Source: Bacteroidia bacterium (GTDB lineage: Bacteria > Bacteroidota > Bacteroidia > NS11-12g > UBA9320). From it: DNA of 64,000 nt. The notes beneath the pieces are model-generated. The model did no database searches, was not told the origin of the DNA, and was given only the letters and a program-made list of their open reading frames with translations. The DNA is taken from the NCBI GenBank assembly GCA_020849295.1, contig JADLGN010000020.1, forward strand, positions 47,824 to 111,823, in the 5' to 3' direction. Made by a program: the position numbers and the translations under genes. Position 1 is the stretch's first letter. The number at the start of each line of letters is the position of its first letter. Shown here in pieces: positions 1 to 9,447 of the stretch.

Positions 1-768
1 ACATTAAAACACTGTAAAAAATCTGACACTCTCACAATAAGCAATTCAACTGTTGATGTTGAACTTGGATTTGATAAAAACTTTTGTGATTCTGTAAATA
101 TAAAAGTAGATGCCGGATTGCCACGTCCGGGGACAACACGTACTTACTTATGGAGTAATGGAGAAACAGGACAAAAAACATTGATTAAATCAAAAGGAAA
201 ACATTGGGTTAGGGTTACAGATAATTATGGATGCTTTAATTCTGATACAATTAGGTTTTTCTTAACTTTTTCGCCAAAAATTAACTTAGGTAATGACACT
301 GTAATTTGCCTTAGGTCGCCTATTTATATTTCTCCAGGCAAAGGATTTAGTTCGTACCAATGGAATAATGGCTCTAAAGATGATGTACTAAAAGTAGAAA
401 ATGACGGGGTTTATTATGTAACTGTAGTGGACGAAGCCGGCTGTAAAGCTACTGATTCTATTAAAGTAATGACTGACCCAAATAGATTACCAAATGATAT
501 TTTTGTACCAAATGCATTTACACCAAATGATGATGGATTGAATGATTTATTTCCATTTACCACACCTGTTTTACATTCAAATTACAATCTAAAAATATTT
601 GACAGATGGGGTGAAAAAATATATGACTCTGAATATAATCACGACCCTTGGAATGGTGAAACTAAAAACAAAAACGATCAAATTGATGCTTATATATGGG
701 TTGTTTCGTACAAAGGATGCGATGGAAATCATAAGTCAAACAAAGGGACAATTACTATTATAAGATAA
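1..768 (+). CDS. T9SS-exported surface protein, C-terminal part (5' end outside window)
   Basis: The reading frame is open from base 1, so this is the last 256 residues of a longer protein; the first ATG-like starts inside it are not real starts. It holds repeated units of the form LWSNGETG / YQWNNGSKDD followed by a beta-rich segment ending in a Cys-containing turn, typical of Bacteroidota adhesins. The last ~90 residues form a gliding-motility-associated (type B) T9SS C-terminal domain: PNAFTPNDDGLNDLF, then KIFDRWGEKIYDS, then a DPWNGE turn and a final beta strand ending TITIIR. Known proteins with this domain are exported across the outer membrane by T9SS and usually need a PorP/SprF-type partner. 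The cargo's function is unknown because its body lies outside the window. Confidence 0.9.
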   Translation, partial: TLKHCKKSDTLTISNSTVDVELGFDKNFCDSVNIKVDAGLPRPGTTRTYLWSNGETGQKTLIKSKGKHWVRVTDNYGCFNSDTIRFFLTFSPKINLGNDTVICLRSPIYISPGKGFSSYQWNNGSKDDVLKVENDGVYYVTVVDEAGCKATDSIKVMTDPNRLPNDIFVPNAFTPNDDGLNDLFPFTTPVLHSNYNLKIFDRWGEKIYDSEYNHDPWNGETKNKNDQIDAYIWVVSYKGCDGNHKSNKGTITIIR

Positions 769-811
769 TTTTTTTTTAATATAATTAATTACATATTTGT
801 ATTGAAAAAAA

Positions 812-1432
812 ATGATAAAAAAACCACTGCTTCTGTTTTTTGTATTAGTATTTAGTTATAATTCTAATGCACAATGCAGATTTTTTAAAAATACTGATTC
901 GTATCGAATTTCAGTATTCAACAATCAATATTATTATCCATTTGTAGGTATAAAAAATGTGTTCACTTCAAAATATCATGCCGGAATATCAGCAGGTATA
1001 ATCAACAATATTAAAGAAAAGAAAAAATCAACATTATATTACGATATCAGGTTCGGCGTATATAATCACAGATTTATACAAACAAGTATTCAATTGTACA
1101 GCAATATAGGATTTCGTTATAAGTTGCCAAAGCAATTTTATGTATCATCAGATATTGGGGCAGGTTATCTTCATGCTATTTTACATCAAAAAATTTTTAA
1201 AGCTGATGAAAATGGAAATTATTCAAAAGTAAGAACCATAGGAAAGCCGCAGATTATTTTTGCATTAGGAATAAGTGCAGGAAAACAAGTAAAAATTTGT
1301 AAAAAACAAAGTAACATTTTTATAAGCTATCAGCCATGGTTTCAATTGCCTTATATAAAATCTTACGTGCCTTTATTGCCCAATAATTCTTTACATTTAG
1401 GGTTTGAACTTTTAATTAACAACAAAAAATGA
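812..1432 (+). CDS. Small secreted protein, probable outer-membrane beta-barrel
   Basis: 206 residues with a clear Sec signal peptide (MIKKPLLLFFVLVFSYNSNA, cleavage near Ala20-Gln21). The rest alternates polar and aromatic residues (YDIRFGVYNHRF, SIQLYSNIGFRYKL, SSDIGAGYLHA, IFISYQPWFQLPY) and ends with a strand LHLGFELLI, as expected for an eight-strand barrel. I recognise no specific family. It begins 43 bases after the preceding T9SS cargo gene and its stop overlaps the next gene's start (ATGA), so it is probably co-transcribed and translationally coupled with the serine hydrolase that follows. Role unknown; the pairing suggests a shared envelope job, which is inference. Confidence 0.7.
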   Translation: MIKKPLLLFFVLVFSYNSNAQCRFFKNTDSYRISVFNNQYYYPFVGIKNVFTSKYHAGISAGIINNIKEKKKSTLYYDIRFGVYNHRFIQTSIQLYSNIGFRYKLPKQFYVSSDIGAGYLHAILHQKIFKADENGNYSKVRTIGKPQIIFALGISAGKQVKICKKQSNIFISYQPWFQLPYIKSYVPLLPNNSLHLGFELLINNKK

Positions 1433-2610
1433 TAAAGCAGTACTTAACAATTATACTATCTGTTATATTTTTTGTGTCATGCAAAAAAGCCGAAATAGGC
1501 AATACTACAGATTGTACCAATAGCACAAATCCTAACCCTTTGCATCCAAAAGCCTCAACATTACAGAACCTTGTTGACAAATATATTAAAAAAGGTTTGC
1601 CAGGAATTTCTCTTATGATAAAAAATAGTGATGGAACATGGGTTACATCTGCAGGATATGCAAGCCTTGAAGATAGAATACTATACAAACCTTGCCATGT
1701 TGGCAAAGTTGGGAGTATTACTAAATTTATGATAGGTGTACTTGTTTTTAAACTTATGGAAGACTCAGTAAACACACATATTGGATACGCTGATTTTGAC
1801 AAACCCCTAAGCAATTGGATAGATAAAGATATCTTAAAAAATATAGAAAATGCCGAAAATGCCACTCTCAGGCAATGTCTTAATCACTCAACCGGTATTT
1901 TTGATATAATTACAGACTCTGAGTTTTATCTATCTGTACTTAATAATCCGAACAAAAGATGGACTCAAGAAGAATTATTAAAATTTGTATATGGTAGAAA
2001 AGCCGCATTTCAATTGGGTACTTCTTCCGGATATTCTAATACAAATACCATTCTTGCAAGTATGGTTATTGAAAAATCAACAGGGAAAAAACATCTTGAG
2101 TTGCTTAGAGAAAAATTATGGAAGCCTTTGGGGATGAATGACACCTATTATCAAGGTCGCGAAGATTTACCACCGTTTGTTACACAAGGTTATTTTGACT
2201 TATATAATAAAAAACAACTTACTAATGTTTCAAACATTTTGCCGGGTAGTGGTAATGCTTTTAATGGAGTATTTTCAAATGTTTATGATCATCAAAAACT
2301 TATTGAAGGAGTACTTATTGATAAAACTGTGCTTTCAAACAAATCTCTTGCAATGATGCAATCTTTTGGACCACCAGATGGAATAAACAATTATGGAGTA
2401 GGAATAATGAAAAAATTTAATGACCGAGGGAATAATTATGGATTGGGTCACTCTGGCAGAGACCTTGGATATACTGCAGATTTGTTTTGGTTCCCTAATA
2501 AAAATTTCACAATAAATTTGTTTATCAATTACGGAACAGATTCAGAAAGTTTTTTAAAACCTATTTTTTATGAATTTGAAGCTGAATTGATTGATGAAAT
2601 GTTGAAATAA
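1429..2610 (+). CDS. Serine hydrolase lipoprotein, beta-lactamase class C / PBP fold
   Basis: 393 residues. The N-terminus is a lipoprotein signal (hydrophobic run then FVSCKK, Cys at residue 18), so it should be a lipid-anchored periplasmic or surface enzyme. Motifs of the beta-lactamase/D-alanyl-D-alanine peptidase superfamily (Pfam PF00144) are visible: SxxK as SITK within VGSITKFMIG, YxN as YSN within GYSNTNTILA, and the third motif HSG within GHSGRDLGYTADLF. The family contains peptidases, esterases and beta-lactamases, so the substrate cannot be named; a D-amino-acid peptidase or esterase is as likely as drug resistance. The start overlaps the barrel gene by four bases (ATGA). Confidence 0.88.
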   Translation: MIKQYLTIILSVIFFVSCKKAEIGNTTDCTNSTNPNPLHPKASTLQNLVDKYIKKGLPGISLMIKNSDGTWVTSAGYASLEDRILYKPCHVGKVGSITKFMIGVLVFKLMEDSVNTHIGYADFDKPLSNWIDKDILKNIENAENATLRQCLNHSTGIFDIITDSEFYLSVLNNPNKRWTQEELLKFVYGRKAAFQLGTSSGYSNTNTILASMVIEKSTGKKHLELLREKLWKPLGMNDTYYQGREDLPPFVTQGYFDLYNKKQLTNVSNILPGSGNAFNGVFSNVYDHQKLIEGVLIDKTVLSNKSLAMMQSFGPPDGINNYGVGIMKKFNDRGNNYGLGHSGRDLGYTADLFWFPNKNFTINLFINYGTDSESFLKPIFYEFEAELIDEMLK

Positions 2611-2628
2611 CTAATGTTATGTTTATAT

Positions 2629-2663
2629 CTTGTACTAAAATATGTTTACACAAAAAAGTGTAA
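2629..2663. repeat. 35-base direct repeat, copy 1 (IS left-end-like)
   Basis: Nearly the same 35 bases recur at 3110-3144 with one mismatch (A versus T at the sixth base). The core contains TTACAC-A6-GTGTAA, an inverted repeat, and begins with CTAAAATATGTTTACA, which is also the left terminal repeat of the element remnant at 2635-2913. It follows the serine hydrolase stop by 19 bases and, being a short palindrome, might also act as a weak terminator. Confidence 0.75.
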
Positions 2664-2913
2664 TACATGGATAAATAAAATCATAAAAAAAACTCGAACA
2701 AGGTGTTGATTTATACAACAGCGAAAGACCTCACATGAGTATAGGTAACTACACTCCAAACAGAATTCATGATTCAAAAACAAAAAACAAAACAGAGAGA
2801 TTATTGAAAAATTATTATCGAAAAAAATCTATTATTGAAAACCCAATTTAGGACTAAAAATGAATTGTAAACTTATAGTAGGATTATTGAATTAAACTGT
2901 AAACTTTTTTTAG
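2635..2913 (+). mobile_element. Internally deleted IS3-like insertion sequence remnant with both ends
   Basis: Sixteen-base imperfect terminal inverted repeats bound this ~280-base segment: CTAAAATATGTTTACA at 2635-2650 and the reverse complement of CTAAAAAAAGTTTACA at 2898-2913 (14 of 16 positions agree). Between them lies only the C-terminal end of an IS3-type integrase-core transposase. The 5' two-thirds or more of a normal element is gone, so it cannot move by itself but could be a non-autonomous (MITE-like) derivative. No convincing target-site duplication was seen. Confidence 0.65.
2687..2851 (+). pseudogene. C-terminal fragment of IS3-family transposase (OrfB, rve domain)
   Basis: The frame read from 2687 to the TAG at 2849-2851 encodes a peptide with VDLYNSERPHMSIGNYTP, the hallmark tail of IS3-family OrfB integrases (YNxxRPHxSLxxxTP), followed by a basic tail. 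A TAA immediately upstream (2684-2686) and the absence of any DDE-bearing sequence show that it is a dead fragment, with only the last ~54 codons left. Confidence 0.8.
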
Positions 2914-2931
2914 GGCGATACATAAATCATA

Positions 2932-2999
2932 CGACCCCGTTGGGGTCGCACACATCGGTCGCCCATCTTTTTCTATAAACATATCATCCCTATGGGATG
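2932..2999. repeat. Two adjacent short palindromes, REP-like element
   Basis: CGACCCC-GTT-GGGGTCG (2932-2948) forms a 7-bp stem with a 3-base loop, and CATCCC-TAT-GGGATG (2985-2999) a 6-bp stem with a 3-base loop, 36 bases apart. Both are far richer in G+C than their surroundings. The arrangement looks like an interspersed palindromic repeat of the REP kind; that further copies exist elsewhere in the genome is inference. It sits next to the IS remnant. Confidence 0.5.
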
Positions 3000-3109
3000 T
3001 GTACCAGCAAATAAAAATCCTAATCCGAAAAATTCAAATGTTTATTAGAACAAATGCAAATAGCAAATAGAACCCAAAGGTATCAAATGTTTATTGAAAC
3101 GAATATTAT
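3000..3109. other. Non-coding spacer with a short direct repeat
   Basis: No gene is seen here. A ~21-base sequence beginning TCAAATGTTTATT occurs at about 3033-3053 and again at about 3082-3103 with a few differences. The segment lies between the palindromic element and the second 35-base repeat and is probably mobile-element debris. Confidence 0.4.
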
Positions 3110-3144
3110 CTTGTTCTAAAATATGTTTACACAAAAAAGTGTAA
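3110..3144. repeat. 35-base direct repeat, copy 2 (solo IS end)
   Basis: Near-identical to 2629-2663 and carries the same CTAAAATATGTTTACA element end (3116-3131), but no partner end follows it before the next gene. It is best read as a solo end left by deletion or recombination between element copies. The ~480 bases between the two copies contain the truncated transposase and the palindromes. Confidence 0.65.
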
Positions 3145-3221
3145 AATAGTCAAATTTTTTTAACAAGATTTTATTAAAAATAATAAATTTGAATCTTTAA
3201 TTTATTAAGTTTATATAAAGT

Positions 3222-3647
3222 ATGATTAGATTATTTATATCAGTTTCTATAGCATTGTTGTGCTCTTGCAATACAAAAACTATTGACAAAAGAATACCAC
3301 TAAAATCAAATATTGAAAACAATGTAAAATTGGGAGATACTCTTGTAATATTTGCAAGTGATTGTAAGGGGTGTGCATTTAGTACCACTTATAGCTTTAA
3401 AGATAGTTTGGGCATTATTAAAAAAACTAATTACAAAAGTTATGATCCTTGTCCTGAATGTGATGGTGGTTCGTACAGTGTAGAAATAGAATTTGTAGCC
3501 TTATCTACAGGCAAAACAACACTAAAAATGTATATGGAAACGTCTGAGAGCTATGAAGTTTCAGATACCTTAGACGAGGGAAAAAAACCTAATTTAGCTG
3601 ATACTACACCTGTTGCAAAATTTAATATAGTGGTTAAAAATAAATAA
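3222..3647 (+). CDS. Small hypothetical lipoprotein
   Basis: 141 residues with a lipoprotein signal (IALLCSCNTK; lipobox Cys at residue 16). The mature part has two Cys pairs, DCKGC and PCPEC, which could form disulphides or bind a metal, and a beta-rich body with a GDTLVIFASDC start resembling an Ig-like or inhibitor fold. It ends in alternating residues (PVAKFNIVVKNK). I do not recognise the family. It stands alone: mobile-element debris lies upstream and a convergent gene downstream. A TAAATTTG box at 3184-3191 could be its promoter -7 element, but no matching -33 was found. Confidence 0.65.
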   Translation: MIRLFISVSIALLCSCNTKTIDKRIPLKSNIENNVKLGDTLVIFASDCKGCAFSTTYSFKDSLGIIKKTNYKSYDPCPECDGGSYSVEIEFVALSTGKTTLKMYMETSESYEVSDTLDEGKKPNLADTTPVAKFNIVVKNK

Positions 3648-3766
3648 TATTGGGGAATAAATCTAAATTGTGAATAGGTTCAGAAATTTCTAAAGAAAAT
3701 GTAGAAATAGCATAAGAAACATTAAAGGAACATAAAATGAATAAATCAGATATAGCGATATAAAAT

Positions 3767-6700
3767 TTATTTAGCAAAAGTATTAATCATTTTATTCAAA
3801 ACATCACAAGCTGCTTTGCTTATTTTAGTTCCGGGTCCAAAAATAAAATGAGTGCCTGAATTATACAGGTAATTATAATCTTTTTCAGGAATTACACCGC
3901 CTGCTATAATTATTACATCTTTTCTGCCTAATTTTTTTAATTCGTTAATTACTTCAGGAATTAGAGTTTTATGACCTCCTGCAAGGCTTGAAATTCCAAG
4001 ACAATGTACATCGTTTTCTACAGCTTGTATTGCAACTTCTGCCGGTGTTTGAAATAGAGGTCCTATATCAACATCAAAACCAATATCAGCAAACGCAGTT
4101 GCTATAACTTTTGCACCTCTGTCGTGTCCGTCTTGTCCCATTTTAGCTACCATTATCCTTGGTTGACGACCATCTTTTGCGGCAAATTCTTCAGCAAGTT
4201 TTTTTGCTTTTATATAATATTCGTCCATTTGCGATTCGCTTTTAAAAACTCCTGAAATTACTCTTACTTTGGGATTGTATCTGCCAAAACATTTTTCCAA
4301 AGCTAACGAAATTTCTCCTAAAGTTGCTTTATTTTTTGCTGCATCAATTGCAAGTTCAAGCAAATTTCCTGTTCCATTTTGGGCTGCTTTTGTAAGATTG
4401 TTTAATGAATTTTCAAGATTTTGAGCATTCCTGTTTGCTTTATAATTTTTAAGTTTTTTTACTTGTTTGGTTCTTACTTCATTGTTATCTATTGATAAAA
4501 TTTCAATTTTTGATTTTTCATTAACCCAATATTTATTAACCCCCACAATTATTTCATTTCCGTTATCTATTCTCGCTTGTTTTTTTGCTGCCGATTCTTC
4601 TATTTTCAATTTGGGCAAACCTGTTTCTATTGCTTTTGCCATTCCTCCAAGCGATTCTATTTCTTCTATTAGTTCCCACGCTTTTTGTGCTATATCATTT
4701 GTTAGGAATTCTATATAATATGAACCTCCCCATGGGTCTATTGCATTTGTAATTTTAGTTTTGTTTGCTAAATAAAGTTGTGTATTGCGTGCTATTCGGG
4801 CAGAATAATCGGTTGGCAATGCTATAGCTTCGTCAAGTGCATTTGTATGCAGACTCTGTGTTCCTCCAAATACTGCAGCCATTGCTTCTATGCAAGTACG
4901 GGCTATATTGTTATAGGGGTCTTGTTCTGTAAGACTCCATCCCGATGTTTGGCAATGTGTTCTTAGGGCAAGTGATTTTTCGTTTTTGGGGTTAAATTGC
5001 TTAATTAATTTTGCCCAGATTAATCTTGCGGCTCTCATCTTAGCAATTTCAAGAAAAATATTCATTCCTATTCCCCAAAAAAATGATATACGTGGGGCAA
5101 ATTCGTCAATTTTCAAACCTGCATTAATACCTGTTCTTACATATTCAAGTCCGTCTGCTAATGTGTATGCAAGTTCTATTTCGGCAGATGCACCTGCTTC
5201 GTGCATGTGATAGCCACTCACACTTATACAGTTAAATTTTGGCATTTTTGCAGAAGTAAATTTAAAAATATCACCAATTATTCTCATAGATGGTATGGGT
5301 GGATAAATAAAAGTGTTTCGTACCATAAACTCTTTGAGGATATCATTTTGTATTGTCCCCGAAAGTTGCTCGGGTTTTACGCCTTGTTCTTCTGCTGCTG
5401 CAATATAAAAAGCCATTATTGGTATAACAGCACCATTCATGGTCATACTCACACTCATTTTTTCAAGTGGTATTTCGTTAAATAATATTTTCATATCATC
5501 AACAGTGTCTATTGCAACTCCTGCCATTCCAACATCGCCGCTAACACGCGGGTGATCGCTATCGTAACCTCTATGTGTAGCAAGGTCAAATGCTACTGAA
5601 AGACCCATTTGTCCTGCTGCCAGATTTCTTTTATAAAATGAATTTGATTCTTCTGCTGTTGAAAATCCTGCATATTGCCTTATTGTCCAAGGTTTTTGAA
5701 GATACATTGTAGAATAAGGACCTCTTAAAAAAGGAGGAATTCCGGCTGCAAACTTATAGTTTATATTTTCAAGATTATAGTTATCTGAGTTTGTATTAAA
5801 TTTTGAACCGATTGATGCAATTTTTTGAGTCAACAATTCAATAAAATAACTGCCTTGTGAAGGATCTTTTACTCCATTTGCATTACTTTCTTCTTTTAGT
5901 AATAATTGTATATTTCTTGCAATTCTGTACAAAAAATTTTGATTAAATTTTTGATTTTCTTCAAGTCCTTGTATTGTAAAAACATTTGTACCGCCTGAAA
6001 TAGCAGCAAATGCCATAGTTGTTGCTCTTATTAAATTTTGTTCTAGTTCATTTTCTGTCTTGCTTAAATTTACAGTTTGGGCAATTAAAAAGGGCTCTGT
6101 AATTGAAAAGTTTTTTAGCGATAAATAATTATACCAAATTTGTTTTAATGCTCTTGTATAGGCTATATTTAAATAAAAATCATCACTTAAGCAATATCTG
6201 AAAAATATTTTATCAGTTAAGCTAGTATCTTGTTTTATAATTTCATTAAACACAAAGTCAAGCTTTTCTTTTGCAAAATTTATTGATTTTTTAATATCAT
6301 TTTCTTCACTTGTCAAATCTATACAAATACACTTGAATCCGGTTTTTATATTTTTTATTACATCTAAAACTGTGTTTTTATACTCTTCATTGTTTTTGCA
6401 ATTTGAAATTGTAATTGTGCCTTCATTAGTTTTATTTATTAAGCTTTCAACTTTAGAAACTTCATTCTTATCAATTGATAAATGAATATTTTTAGAATTT
6501 AAAAAAACAGGGATTGGGCTTGTATAGCAATATTTAAAATCTATTGAATCTATTCCTTCTTCAAGGTGATGATCAATATTTTTACTTGAGTTTAAAGAAA
6601 TACATATTTCAAAGGGCTTAAAATTTTTACTTTTTACAGTTTCCTTAGTTATTGTTTGCTCATACAAATCCTCATAGGTACAATAGGAAGGTATTTCTAT

Positions 6701-6814
6701 ACCATCGTCTGTTTTATAATGCAATAAATCAGAAATTTCTCTTTCGTTAAGAGTTTTCTTTAAATTGTTAAGCCAGTCGTTTTTTGAATGACCTTCAAAT
6801 TCATTAAAATCCAT
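3767..6814 (-). CDS. mutB: Fused methylmalonyl-CoA mutase: MutA-like small subunit joined to MutB
   Basis: 1015 residues. Residues ~60-335 resemble the small-subunit (MutA) barrel, with [30 protein letters not shown] and [13 protein letters not shown]. From ~355 a full MutB begins ([50 protein letters not shown]). The cobalamin domain at the C-terminus has DGHDRG (Asp895, His897, Gly900), the base-off B12-binding motif with His as lower axial ligand. It interconverts methylmalonyl-CoA and succinyl-CoA (propionate metabolism) in the cytoplasm. In the classical heterodimer MutA and MutB are separate; here they are one chain, and the MutA part lacks its own C-terminal cobalamin-like domain. The start overlaps the glyS stop by one base (TAATG), implying coupled translation. 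The mutase identity is secure; loss of catalysis in the first barrel is inferred from the family. Confidence 0.95.
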   Translation of the reverse strand: MDFNEFEGHSKNDWLNNLKKTLNEREISDLLHYKTDDGIEIPSYCTYEDLYEQTITKETVKSKNFKPFEICISLNSSKNIDHHLEEGIDSIDFKYCYTSPIPVFLNSKNIHLSIDKNEVSKVESLINKTNEGTITISNCKNNEEYKNTVLDVIKNIKTGFKCICIDLTSEENDIKKSINFAKEKLDFVFNEIIKQDTSLTDKIFFRYCLSDDFYLNIAYTRALKQIWYNYLSLKNFSITEPFLIAQTVNLSKTENELEQNLIRATTMAFAAISGGTNVFTIQGLEENQKFNQNFLYRIARNIQLLLKEESNANGVKDPSQGSYFIELLTQKIASIGSKFNTNSDNYNLENINYKFAAGIPPFLRGPYSTMYLQKPWTIRQYAGFSTAEESNSFYKRNLAAGQMGLSVAFDLATHRGYDSDHPRVSGDVGMAGVAIDTVDDMKILFNEIPLEKMSVSMTMNGAVIPIMAFYIAAAEEQGVKPEQLSGTIQNDILKEFMVRNTFIYPPIPSMRIIGDIFKFTSAKMPKFNCISVSGYHMHEAGASAEIELAYTLADGLEYVRTGINAGLKIDEFAPRISFFWGIGMNIFLEIAKMRAARLIWAKLIKQFNPKNEKSLALRTHCQTSGWSLTEQDPYNNIARTCIEAMAAVFGGTQSLHTNALDEAIALPTDYSARIARNTQLYLANKTKITNAIDPWGGSYYIEFLTNDIAQKAWELIEEIESLGGMAKAIETGLPKLKIEESAAKKQARIDNGNEIIVGVNKYWVNEKSKIEILSIDNNEVRTKQVKKLKNYKANRNAQNLENSLNNLTKAAQNGTGNLLELAIDAAKNKATLGEISLALEKCFGRYNPKVRVISGVFKSESQMDEYYIKAKKLAEEFAAKDGRQPRIMVAKMGQDGHDRGAKVIATAFADIGFDVDIGPLFQTPAEVAIQAVENDVHCLGISSLAGGHKTLIPEVINELKKLGRKDVIIIAGGVIPEKDYNYLYNSGTHFIFGPGTKISKAACDVLNKMINTFAK

Positions 6815-8349
6815 TATAATTTTGAAAGTAAGTTTTTCCAGTTAATTTCTTCTGACAACATTTTGCCAAGTATATCTATTTTTATTCTGCTTTGTTCCAT
6901 TGTGTCTCTGTTTCTCAAAGTAACTGTTTCGTCTTTTAGACTATCGTAATCTACAGTTACACAAAACGGAGTGCCGATAGCATCTTGTCTGCGGTATCTT
7001 TTTCCAATAGTATCTTTTTCTTCATAAAAACATGCAAAATCAAATTTCAGGTCATTATATATTTTTTCAGCTATTTCGGTTAAACCGTCTTTTTTTACAA
7101 GTGGCAAAATAGCAATTTTATACGGTGCAAGATTCGGGTTTATTTTCAAAACCGAGCGAATTTCGCCGTTTTCAAGTTTTTCTTCTTTAAGGTTTTCGCA
7201 CATTTGAAGTAAAAAAAGCCTGTCTAATCCAATTGATGTTTCAATTACGTAAGGCGTATAATTGCTATTAGTTTCATTATCGAAATATTGGATTTTTTTA
7301 CCAGAAAATTCCTGATGTCTTGACAAATCATAATCTGTTCGGCTATGAATGCCTTCTACTTCTTTAAAACCAAAAGGAAAACTGTACTCAATATCAACTG
7401 CCGCATTTGCATAATGTGCAAGTTTTAGATGATCGTGATATTTCAAGTTAACAGAGTTTGTACCTAAAGATAGATGCCATTTCATTCTGTAATTTTTCCA
7501 ATAATTATACCATTTAAGCTCTGAGCCAGGCTTTACAAAGTACTGCATTTCCATTTGTTCAAATTCTTTCATTCGCATAATAAACTGGCGGGCTACAATT
7601 TCGTTTCTGAATGCTTTGCCGGTTTGTGCTATTCCAAAAGGTATTTTCATTCTACCGGTTTTTTGAACATTAAGAAAATTTACAAATATACCTTGGGCAG
7701 TTTCGGGTCTTAGATACAATTCTGATTCGCCATCTGTTGCGGTCATCTGGGTACTGTACATAAGATTATATTGTCTTACGTCAGTCCAGTTTTTAGTTCC
7801 GCTTAGAGGGCAAACAATGCCAAGTTCTTCTATTAATTTTTTAAGATTTGCAAGTTCTCCACTTTCCAAAGACTGTTTTAATATAACTTCTATCCTATCA
7901 ATTTCATTTTTATAATTTAAAACCCTTTCATTTGTTGATAAAAATGTGTTATGATTAAATTTTTCTCCAAATCTTTCAGAAGCTTTTAAAACTTCTTTTG
8001 ATATTTTCGAATTTATTTTTTCAATATATTCTTCAATTAATACGTCTGCTCTATATCTTTTTTTACTGTCCTTATTGTCAATCATAGGATCATTAAAACC
8101 ATCTACATGACCACTTGCTTTCCATACTTTTGGCTGCATAAAAATTGAAGCATCTATTCCTACTATATTTTGGTGCATTTGCACCATGCTTTTCCACCAG
8201 TAAGTTCTTAAATTATTTTTTAGTTCTACCCCGTTTTGGCCATAGTCATATACAGCTGCCAAACCCTCGTATATTTCGCTTGAAGGAAATATAAATCCAT
8301 ATTCTTTGCAATGTGATATTATATTTTTAAATTGCTCTTCAGTATTCAT
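6814..8349 (-). CDS. glyS: Glycyl-tRNA synthetase, dimeric single-chain type
   Basis: 511 residues, usual length for the alpha2 class II enzyme found in Bacteroidota and many other phyla. It attaches glycine to tRNA-Gly in the cytoplasm. Visible features: the N-terminal signature [20 protein letters not shown], motif 2 around FRNEIVARQ and [12 protein letters not shown], motif 3 [11 protein letters not shown], and a C-terminal anticodon-binding domain ([16 protein letters not shown] onward). The start ATG at 8349 is the first in frame. It is read away from the gene at 8420, across a 70-base divergent spacer, and leads directly into the mutase gene. The two share no pathway, so the link is probably only co-transcription. 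Confidence 0.97.
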   Translation of the reverse strand: MNTEEQFKNIISHCKEYGFIFPSSEIYEGLAAVYDYGQNGVELKNNLRTYWWKSMVQMHQNIVGIDASIFMQPKVWKASGHVDGFNDPMIDNKDSKKRYRADVLIEEYIEKINSKISKEVLKASERFGEKFNHNTFLSTNERVLNYKNEIDRIEVILKQSLESGELANLKKLIEELGIVCPLSGTKNWTDVRQYNLMYSTQMTATDGESELYLRPETAQGIFVNFLNVQKTGRMKIPFGIAQTGKAFRNEIVARQFIMRMKEFEQMEMQYFVKPGSELKWYNYWKNYRMKWHLSLGTNSVNLKYHDHLKLAHYANAAVDIEYSFPFGFKEVEGIHSRTDYDLSRHQEFSGKKIQYFDNETNSNYTPYVIETSIGLDRLFLLQMCENLKEEKLENGEIRSVLKINPNLAPYKIAILPLVKKDGLTEIAEKIYNDLKFDFACFYEEKDTIGKRYRRQDAIGTPFCVTVDYDSLKDETVTLRNRDTMEQSRIKIDILGKMLSEEINWKNLLSKL

Positions 8350-8419
8350 TTTTTAAAAAAGAACACAAAACTAAATATTTTGAACTAAATTTTTGTATTT
8401 TTGAACTATTCATAACTGT

Positions 8420-9373
8420 ATGAAATACCATTTTTATCTATTGCTTATTATTTCAATAATCAAAACAGAAAATATCTATTCTCAATTTGGACCTAAAAAA
8501 AAAGTACTTCAATCGCAGATTGATTCACTTGAAATGTTGGTTAATTCACATAAATCAGAAATAAATAATATGCGTTTCAGAGATTCATTATCTTTTTCTG
8601 AAATTAAAAGGCTTGCAGGCGAGATGAAGGATATTAAACAAAATCTTATAGAATTGAACGACGAAGTTTTCAAACTTAAAAATCAAAATCAATCATTAAT
8701 TGAAGAAAATCAAAATTTGAAACTAAAGTATGACCAACTCATAAAAAAAGTAGAAAACCAACAAAATTTGATTGAAGAGGTAATTGGAGGAGATAGCACA
8801 GAAACAGAAATGACCGAAGAAGAAGAAACTGATAATACCAATAATGATAACTTAAATAACTTTAACGAATTTGCTATTGATTTTTTAAAAAAGTTGAAAA
8901 AAGACGGAGAATTATCACTATCAAAATTTACTATTGATACATTTGGATTTTACTACATGTCAAAACCAGGATTTATAACATCTGTAAGCAAAATTACTGA
9001 TGTAAATGAACTTACTGAAGAGATACCATGGAAAATAGCATTAGATATGCTTAAAAAATCTAAGTACTCATTTTTAGAGGGTGAAAAACCCATAGTAAAT
9101 TGCGATATGGCAAACTTATATAATAAAAGAGGTTGCTTTGGAGGGCTTGAAGAAAATTTTAGTAAAATTTCAAAATCCTTATCAGACCTTAAAGAATTTA
9201 GCCCCGACGAAGAAATTTCGTTAATAAAAGATATTGAAGAAATTAAAGAAATTGAAAAAGAAATTACAGTATTTATTTACAGTACAGATGGCAATCTCGG
9301 GTTTTATTTCATTAAACAAAATAATACATGGAAACTTGTATGTATAGACGTAGATGACCCATGTAGTACTTGA
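8420..9373 (+). CDS. Secreted coiled-coil protein of unknown function
   Basis: 317 residues. A signal peptide (first ~21 residues, ending near IYSQFG) is followed by a long coiled coil (about residues 28-120, heptads in LVNSHKSEINN and LIEENQNLKLKYDQLIKKVENQQ), an acidic linker rich in Glu, Asp, Asn and Thr (~125-147), and a C-terminal globular domain (~148-317) with a TFGFYYMSKPGF start and the ending WKLVCIDVDDPCST. I do not recognise the C-terminal domain; conserved Cys are few. It is monocistronic: divergent from glyS, with rpsT behind its own promoter. A TATTTTTG box at 8396-8403 may be its -7 element. Likely periplasmic or outer-membrane associated. Confidence 0.7.
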   Translation: MKYHFYLLLIISIIKTENIYSQFGPKKKVLQSQIDSLEMLVNSHKSEINNMRFRDSLSFSEIKRLAGEMKDIKQNLIELNDEVFKLKNQNQSLIEENQNLKLKYDQLIKKVENQQNLIEEVIGGDSTETEMTEEEETDNTNNDNLNNFNEFAIDFLKKLKKDGELSLSKFTIDTFGFYYMSKPGFITSVSKITDVNELTEEIPWKIALDMLKKSKYSFLEGEKPIVNCDMANLYNKRGCFGGLEENFSKISKSLSDLKEFSPDEEISLIKDIEEIKEIEKEITVFIYSTDGNLGFYFIKQNNTWKLVCIDVDDPCST

Positions 9374-9395
9374 TTTCATTTTTATTAAATTATTT

Positions 9396-9426
9396 TTGGA
9401 TATTTAATCTTATAATTATACTTTTG
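9396..9426 (+). promoter_or_regulatory. Predicted rpsT promoter, Bacteroidota type
   Basis: TTG at 9396-9398 and TACTTTTG at 9419-9426 match the Bacteroidota primary sigma consensus (TTG, about 19-21 bases, TAnnTTTG), with 20 bases between them. The expected start of transcription lies just after 9430, giving a very short leader before the ATG at 9448. Confidence 0.55.
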
Positions 9427-9447
9427 CAGCCCTGAAATTTTTTAGAA

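Noticed and set aside
1429..2610. Calling the serine hydrolase an antibiotic resistance beta-lactamase
   Set aside because: SxxK, YxN and HxG motifs are shared with peptidases and esterases; nothing specific to AmpC is seen and the protein is a lipoprotein beside a barrel gene.
8350..8419. Cobalamin riboswitch upstream of the glyS-mutase transcript
   Set aside because: Only 70 bases separate the divergent starts, and no B12-box-like or complex stem structure is visible.
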